Shown here piece by piece: positions 59,228 to 64,000 of a stretch of 64,000 bases of DNA (position 1 is the first letter of the stretch; every line of letters starts with the position of its first letter). Location of the stretch: assembly GCA_904377855.1 (NCBI GenBank), contig CAJFGS010000007.1:1-64000 (forward strand), written 5' to 3'. Source of the stretch: Candidatus Avimonas merdigallinarum. Lineage in GTDB: Bacteria; Bacillota; Clostridia; Oscillospirales; Acutalibacteraceae. A model generated the notes under the pieces. The model was not told where the DNA came from and did not search any database. It saw only the letters and a program-made list of their open reading frames with translations. A program made the translations under genes and the position numbers.

Positions 59228-62179
59228 TTGCGCATTGGAATTGATATCGGCTCCACCACCGTCAAGGTGGTGCTGCTGGACGATCAGGACAACACCCTGT
59301 TTAAAACGTACGAACGGCACATGTCCAAGGTGCGGGAGAAGACGGCGGAAATGCTCCGCCTTCTGGAACCGAAGCTGGAAGGGCAGGAGGTGCAGGTGGC
59401 GATTACCGGCTCGGCCGGGCTGGGCGTCGCCAAAGCCGCCGGGCTGGAATTCGTGCAGGAGGTGTTCGCCACCGCCGGCGCGGTGGAGCGCTTTATCCCC
59501 GACACCGACGTAGTGGTCGAGCTGGGCGGCGAGGACGCGAAGATCATCTTCTTCACCGGCGGGCTGGAGGAACGCATGAACGGTTCCTGCGCCGGCGGCA
59601 CCGGCGCGTTCATTGACCAGATGGCCACCCTGCTCAACGTCACCCCGGACGAGCTCAACCAACTGAGCGAGCATTACGAAAAGCTGTATTCCATCGCCTC
59701 CCGCTGCGGGGTGTTCGCCAAGTCGGACATCCAGCCCCTGCTCAACCAGGGCGCCCGCAGGGAGGATATCGCGGCCAGCATCTTCCAGGCGGTGGTCAAC
59801 CAGACCATCGCCGGCCTCGCCCAGGGGCGGGAGATCAAAGGCAAGGTGCTGTTCCTCGGCGGCCCGCTCTATTTCCTGAGCGGCCTGCGCCGCCGGTTTG
59901 TGGAGACCCTGCACCTCACCCCTGAGCAGGCCGTCTTTCCGGACAACGCGGACGTCTTTGTGGCGGTGGGCGCCGCTGTCTACGCGGGCAACCTGTCGGC
60001 CATGCCGTTTAAGGAGGTGCTCCGCCGGATCGACAGCGCCTCGGCGCAGAAAAACACCACCAACACCCTCCCCCCTCTCTTCACCTCCAAGGAGGAATAC
60101 GAGCAGTTTTCCGCCCGGCACGCCGCCCACTGCCCTCCGCCCATCGATGCGGACGGCTATACGGGGGATGCGTACCTCGGGGTGGACGCCGGCTCCACCA
60201 CCACCAAGCTGGCCCTCATCACGCCGGACGGCGGGCTGCTGTATACCTATTACGCCTCCAACGGCGGCAACCCGGTGTCGGTGGTGCTGGACCAGCTCAA
60301 GGAGATCTACCGCCGCTTCGGGGACCGGATCACCATCAAGGGGAGCGCCGCCACCGGCTACGGGGAGGATCTGGTGAAAAACGCGTTCAACATCGACCTC
60401 GGGCTGGTGGAAACGGTCGCGCATTACCGCGCCGCCGCCCATTTCAACCCGGAGGTGGATTTCATCATCGATATCGGCGGCCAGGATATGAAATGCTTCA
60501 AAATCCGCAACGGCGCCATCGACAGCATCATGCTCAACGAGGCCTGCTCCTCCGGCTGCGGCTCGTTTATCGAAACCTTCGCCAAGGCGCTGGGCTATTC
60601 GATTGCGGATTTCGCCGCCCTCGGCCTGTTTGCGGAAAAGCCGGTCGACCTCGGCTCCCGCTGCACGGTGTTCATGAACTCCTCGGTCAAGCAGGCCCAG
60701 AAGGAGGGCGCCGGGGTGGAGGACATCTCGGCCGGCCTGTCCATGAGCATCGTGAAAAACGCCATCTATAAAGTCATCCGCGCCTCCAGCCCCTCCGAAC
60801 TCGGGAAGCACATCGTGGTGCAGGGAGGCACCTTCTTGAACGACGCGGTGCTCCGCAGCTTTGAACTGGAACTGGGCGCCGAAGTGATCCGCCCGACCAT
60901 CGCCGGCATCATGGGCGCGTACGGCGCGGCCCTCGCCGCCCGGGAGCTGGGCCTGTCCCGCAGCGGGCTGCTTGGCGCGGGGGACCTGGAGCATTTCGTC
61001 CACACCGCCAAATCCACCCAGTGCGGGCTGTGCGGCAACCACTGCCAGCTTACCGTCAACACCTTCAGCGGGAACCGCCGCTTTATCTCCGGGAACCGGT
61101 GCGAACGCCCGCTCGGCAAGGGCGGCCATAAGGACGTGCCCAACCTGTACAAGTGGAAATACGATTACCTGCGCTCCCTCCACGGCGGGGAAAACCGGCG
61201 GGGCCGGATCGGGCTGCCCATGGCGCTGAATATGTTCGAAAACCTCCCGTTCTGGTATACGTTCTTTACCAAGCTCGGGTTTGAGGTGGTGCTCTCCCCC
61301 GAATCCTCCCGGAGCCTGTATGCCTGCGGGCAGCACACCATCCCGTCGGACACGGTCTGCTATCCCGCCAAGCTCATCCACGGCCATATTGAAAAGCTGC
61401 TGGATATGGACGTGGACGCCATCTTCTATCCCTGCCTCCCCTACAACTTTGACGAGGGGAAGGGCGACAACCACTACAACTGCCCGGTGGTCGCCTATTA
61501 TCCGGAGCTCATCGACGCCAACGTGCTCGCGCTCAAAAACGTCCGATTCCTCCATCCCTATTTCGGGATGCACCGCCCCCACGATTTTGCGAAGAAGGCG
61601 GCGGAATATTTCGGGAAGGAATTCGGCGTCCCGGCCGGCGAGGTCAAGGCGGCGAGCAAAGCCGCCTACGCCGCCTACACCGCCTACCTGAACATGCTGC
61701 GGGACAAGGGGAACGCGATGATCGCCGAAGCCCGGAAGAAGGGGCAGGACATCATCGTGCTGTCCGGGCGCCCCTACCACGTGGACCCGGAGATAAACCA
61801 CGGCATCGATTCGATGATCGCCTCCTTCGGGCTGACGGTGGTGACCGAGGACGCCGTCGCGTGGAAGGAGCCGAAAAAGCCGGTCCACGTGCTTAACCAG
61901 TGGACCTACCACTCCCGCCTGTACAGCGCGGCGGAATACGTCACCACCCAGCCGGACATGCAGCTGGTGCAGCTGGTCTCCTTCGGCTGCGGCATCGACG
62001 CCATCACCACCGACGAGGTCCGCTCGATCCTGGAGGAGGGCGGCAAGCTGTACACCCAGCTGAAAATCGACGAAATCAACAACCTCGGCGCGGTGCGGAT
62101 CCGCATCCGCTCCCTGCTGGCGGCGATCGACGCCCGCCGGAAGGAGCAGGCCGCCTCCGCCGGAGCCAAAGCGGTCTGA
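59228..62179 (+). CDS. 2-hydroxyacyl-CoA dehydratase activase-like protein, two BadF/G domains
   Basis: 983 residues from TTG 59228, with TAGGAGG upstream. It belongs to the ATP-dependent activators of 2-hydroxyacyl-CoA dehydratases. Residues 1-255 form the first BadFG-type domain (GIDIGSTTVKVVLLDD, GSCAGGTGAFIDQM). Residues about 310-575 form the second (YLGVDAGSTTTKLALITPDG, DIGGQDMKCFKIRNG, EACSSGCGSFIETF). From about 600 on comes a Cys-containing STQCGLCGNHCQLTVNTFS and a DUF2229-type region. The cluster in a dimer passes an electron using ATP. The partner gene follows. Confidence 0.9.
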   Translation: MRIGIDIGSTTVKVVLLDDQDNTLFKTYERHMSKVREKTAEMLRLLEPKLEGQEVQVAITGSAGLGVAKAAGLEFVQEVFATAGAVERFIPDTDVVVELGGEDAKIIFFTGGLEERMNGSCAGGTGAFIDQMATLLNVTPDELNQLSEHYEKLYSIASRCGVFAKSDIQPLLNQGARREDIAASIFQAVVNQTIAGLAQGREIKGKVLFLGGPLYFLSGLRRRFVETLHLTPEQAVFPDNADVFVAVGAAVYAGNLSAMPFKEVLRRIDSASAQKNTTNTLPPLFTSKEEYEQFSARHAAHCPPPIDADGYTGDAYLGVDAGSTTTKLALITPDGGLLYTYYASNGGNPVSVVLDQLKEIYRRFGDRITIKGSAATGYGEDLVKNAFNIDLGLVETVAHYRAAAHFNPEVDFIIDIGGQDMKCFKIRNGAIDSIMLNEACSSGCGSFIETFAKALGYSIADFAALGLFAEKPVDLGSRCTVFMNSSVKQAQKEGAGVEDISAGLSMSIVKNAIYKVIRASSPSELGKHIVVQGGTFLNDAVLRSFELELGAEVIRPTIAGIMGAYGAALAARELGLSRSGLLGAGDLEHFVHTAKSTQCGLCGNHCQLTVNTFSGNRRFISGNRCERPLGKGGHKDVPNLYKWKYDYLRSLHGGENRRGRIGLPMALNMFENLPFWYTFFTKLGFEVVLSPESSRSLYACGQHTIPSDTVCYPAKLIHGHIEKLLDMDVDAIFYPCLPYNFDEGKGDNHYNCPVVAYYPELIDANVLALKNVRFLHPYFGMHRPHDFAKKAAEYFGKEFGVPAGEVKAASKAAYAAYTAYLNMLRDKGNAMIAEARKKGQDIIVLSGRPYHVDPEINHGIDSMIASFGLTVVTEDAVAWKEPKKPVHVLNQWTYHSRLYSAAEYVTTQPDMQLVQLVSFGCGIDAITTDEVRSILEEGGKLYTQLKIDEINNLGAVRIRIRSLLAAIDARRKEQAASAGAKAV

Positions 62180-62235
62180 GGCGCTCCCGCCCTCCGTCTG
62201 CGGCAGAAACCCCTACCCAGAAAGGAATTGGCAAT

Positions 62236-63564
62236 ATGGCTGAACTCGTATACAACGAACAGGGGCGCCTCCTCTTCACCGAGGAGATGAAGAGGGAATA
62301 CACCCTGCTGATGCCCCAGATGCTCCCCGTGCATTTCACCATGCTCAAGCGGGTGCTCGAGCTGCACGGCTATAAAGTCGACATGCTCACCACCAACCAC
62401 CGCGGGATTGTGAACGAAGGGCTGAAATACGTCCACAACGACACCTGCTATCCCGCCCTGCTGGTCATCGGGCAGCTCATTGACGCGATTAAGAGCGGGA
62501 AGTACGACCCGCACAAGGTCGGGCTGATGATCACCCAGACCGGCGGCGGCTGCCGCGCCTCGAATTACATCCACCTGCTGCGCAAGGCGCTCCACCGCGC
62601 CGGGTACGACTACGTCCCGGTGGTGTCGGTCAACCTCTCCGGGCTGGAAAAGAACCCCGGCTTTTCCCTGAACTTCACCATGATCCGGCAGATGGCGTTT
62701 TCCATGATTTACGGGGACCTGATCGTCCACATGGCCAACCAGTGCCGCCCGTACGAAATCGTGGAGGGCGAAACCGACCGCCGGATCGACAAGTGGGTGA
62801 ACCGCCTGGTCGGGGAATTCAGCCGGAAGGGCAGCTTCAAAACCGAGTTTGTCCGGCAGAACTTCGACCGCATTGCAGACGACTTCGCCTCCATCCCCGT
62901 CCGCCGGGTGCCGAAGGTGCGGGTGGGCATCGTGGGGGAAATCTATATCAAGTACGCCCCGCTGGGCAACAACAGCCTGGAGGAATTCCTCCGGTCGGAG
63001 GACTGCGAGCCGGTGGTCCCCGGCCTGACCGACTTCATCATCTTCAAATGCGATAACCGGGTGGTGGATCACAAGCTGTACGGCGGGAAAACCGCCACCT
63101 ACCTCGGCGCGAACTTCCTGGCAAATTACGTCAAGCGGCTGCAGGCGATGATGATTTCCGCCGTCAAGCGGCATCCGGAATTCCGCGTCCCCTGCACCTT
63201 CGACCATCTCAAGAGCCTGGTGAAGGACTACCTCGGCTACGGCAACAAGATGGGCGAAGGCTGGCTGCTCACCGGCGAGATGCTGGAGCTGATTGATTCC
63301 GGCATCAACAATATCGTGTGCACCCAGCCGTTCGGCTGCCTGCCCAACCACATCGTGGGCAAGGGGATGGTCCGCAAAATCAAGGACAACATGCCGCAGG
63401 CGAACATCGTCTGCATCGATTACGACGCCGGGGCCACCCGGATTAACCAGGAAAACCGGATAAAGCTGATGCTGGCCAACGCCCGGATCGCCGCCCGGAA
63501 GGAGGGTGCCGCCGCCCCTTCCCGCCCGGCCGAAAAGGCGGAAAAGGCGCGCGAGACGGTCTGA
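62236..63564 (+). CDS. 2-hydroxyacyl-CoA dehydratase-family protein
   Basis: 442 residues from ATG 62236, about 55 bases after the activase. HNDTCYPALLVIGQLIDAIK and MITQTGGGCRASNYIHLLRK, plus CTQPFGCLPNHIVGKGMVRK, are conserved in this family, with Cys residues for iron-sulfur clusters. The C-terminal tail is Ala/Lys rich. The exact substrate is not visible; the two genes are probably one operon. Confidence 0.88.
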   Translation: MAELVYNEQGRLLFTEEMKREYTLLMPQMLPVHFTMLKRVLELHGYKVDMLTTNHRGIVNEGLKYVHNDTCYPALLVIGQLIDAIKSGKYDPHKVGLMITQTGGGCRASNYIHLLRKALHRAGYDYVPVVSVNLSGLEKNPGFSLNFTMIRQMAFSMIYGDLIVHMANQCRPYEIVEGETDRRIDKWVNRLVGEFSRKGSFKTEFVRQNFDRIADDFASIPVRRVPKVRVGIVGEIYIKYAPLGNNSLEEFLRSEDCEPVVPGLTDFIIFKCDNRVVDHKLYGGKTATYLGANFLANYVKRLQAMMISAVKRHPEFRVPCTFDHLKSLVKDYLGYGNKMGEGWLLTGEMLELIDSGINNIVCTQPFGCLPNHIVGKGMVRKIKDNMPQANIVCIDYDAGATRINQENRIKLMLANARIAARKEGAAAPSRPAEKAEKARETV

Positions 63565-63705
63565 CCCGCCCCAGCCTCCCCCCGGTTTGCGCTGTGCGGC
63601 CGGGCCCGGTGCATAATCCGCCCCCTTTCCGGGAAGGACTAACCGAAAAGGGGGAGCGGGCCGCCCCAGGGCTTCGCCCGTCCCCTCAGGAAAGGATGGG
63701 CGTTT

Positions 63706-64000
63706 ATGCCAGACAAGGCCCCTTACGGCGGCGCATCCCCTTCCCGCTGCCTTTGGCGGGATGCCGCATCGGCGGACACCCCGGCGGAACCGGGCGAGGG
63801 CGGGGGCCCCGCCCCCAAAGACCAGGACGAGGCCAAAGCGCAGCTTGATCAAATGACCGAAACCGGTTCGGTCACCACCAACAACGGCCGGCACAGCCTC
63901 CACTGCCTGACCATCATCGGCCAGATCGAAGGCCACTACGTCCTGCCGGACAACAACAAGACCACCAAGTACGAGCACGTGATCCCGCAGCTTGTGGCCA
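63706..64000 (+). CDS. TepA/ClpP-like protease, N-terminal part cut by the window edge
   Basis: 98 codons from ATG 63706 are visible. After a variable Ala/Gly-rich lead comes [20 protein letters not shown] and then [11 protein letters not shown], the N-terminal signature of TepA-like ClpP-class serine proteases. The catalytic part is outside the window. Confidence 0.85.
   Translation, partial: MPDKAPYGGASPSRCLWRDAASADTPAEPGEGGGPAPKDQDEAKAQLDQMTETGSVTTNNGRHSLHCLTIIGQIEGHYVLPDNNKTTKYEHVIPQLVA

Noticed and set aside
59105-61912. Long minus-strand open frame of 935 codons opposite the activase
   Set aside because: It is a mirror of the GC-rich coding strand of the activase, which has conserved ATP-binding and cluster motifs; the mirror has none.
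61906-63978. Minus-strand open frame of 690 codons near the right edge
   Set aside because: It overlaps the dehydratase and TepA-like genes on the other strand and has no motif of its own.

Overview
The window looks like part of a chromosome from an anaerobic, high-GC Clostridia member (Eubacteriales, most likely Oscillospiraceae). This is inferred from the oxygen-sensitive ThiH and 2-hydroxyacyl-CoA dehydratase chemistry, the short ThiC, the ECF-type transporter and the Clostridia-like regulators. No 16S gene is present, so the genus is not claimed.

The left half, about 1-32,900, is an accessory island. It opens with the last 60 codons of a tyrosine recombinase and a truncated DUF262 gene. 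The minus strand then carries a complete retron (ncRNA 4483-4693, reverse transcriptase, a Cys-rich protein, an agmatine-deiminase-like protein and a WYL regulator). Next come a MoxR ATPase / VWA metallopeptidase-like / small protein operon and an RNA-repair-like operon (PTP-type phosphatase, unknown protein, RtcB, alpha/beta hydrolase). Around and after these are many uncharacterised genes, including repeated members of one unnamed protein family. On the plus strand (18460-22183), an operon joins an Ada-type zinc module protein, a family member fused to a cREC receiver-like domain, and a SLOG-domain protein carrying the same family module. A lipoprotein/membrane cassette follows with an ECF sigma factor fused to a transmembrane segment and a large outer region. 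A duplicated DIP1984-like gene with a decayed sigma copy lies near the right edge. Frameshifts, N-terminal stubs and C-terminal fragments are common here, as expected of an island that gains and loses cassettes.

From about 33 to 42.7 kb there are flavodoxin, membrane, MATE, transglutaminase-lipoprotein and DUF4253/DUF4261 genes. From 42.7 to 49.9 kb lies a full thiamine operon under a TPP riboswitch with its terminator: thiS-thiF-thiG-thiH-tenI-thiE-HAD-thiD-thiC. From 50 to 58.9 kb are two truncated surface or secreted protein genes bracketed by long palindromes, a MarR-MATE pair, a UROD-like methyltransferase, an ECF S component, an ANT(6)-like adenylyltransferase and type III pantothenate kinase. 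The right end holds a 2-hydroxyacyl-CoA dehydratase activase and a dehydratase-type partner, then the start of a TepA/ClpP-like protease.

The most notable material is the retron cassette with its unusual two-gene cargo, and the repeated family linked to cREC and SLOG domains close to RtcB. The latter suggests a nucleic-acid damage or repair conflict system that I do not recognise as described.
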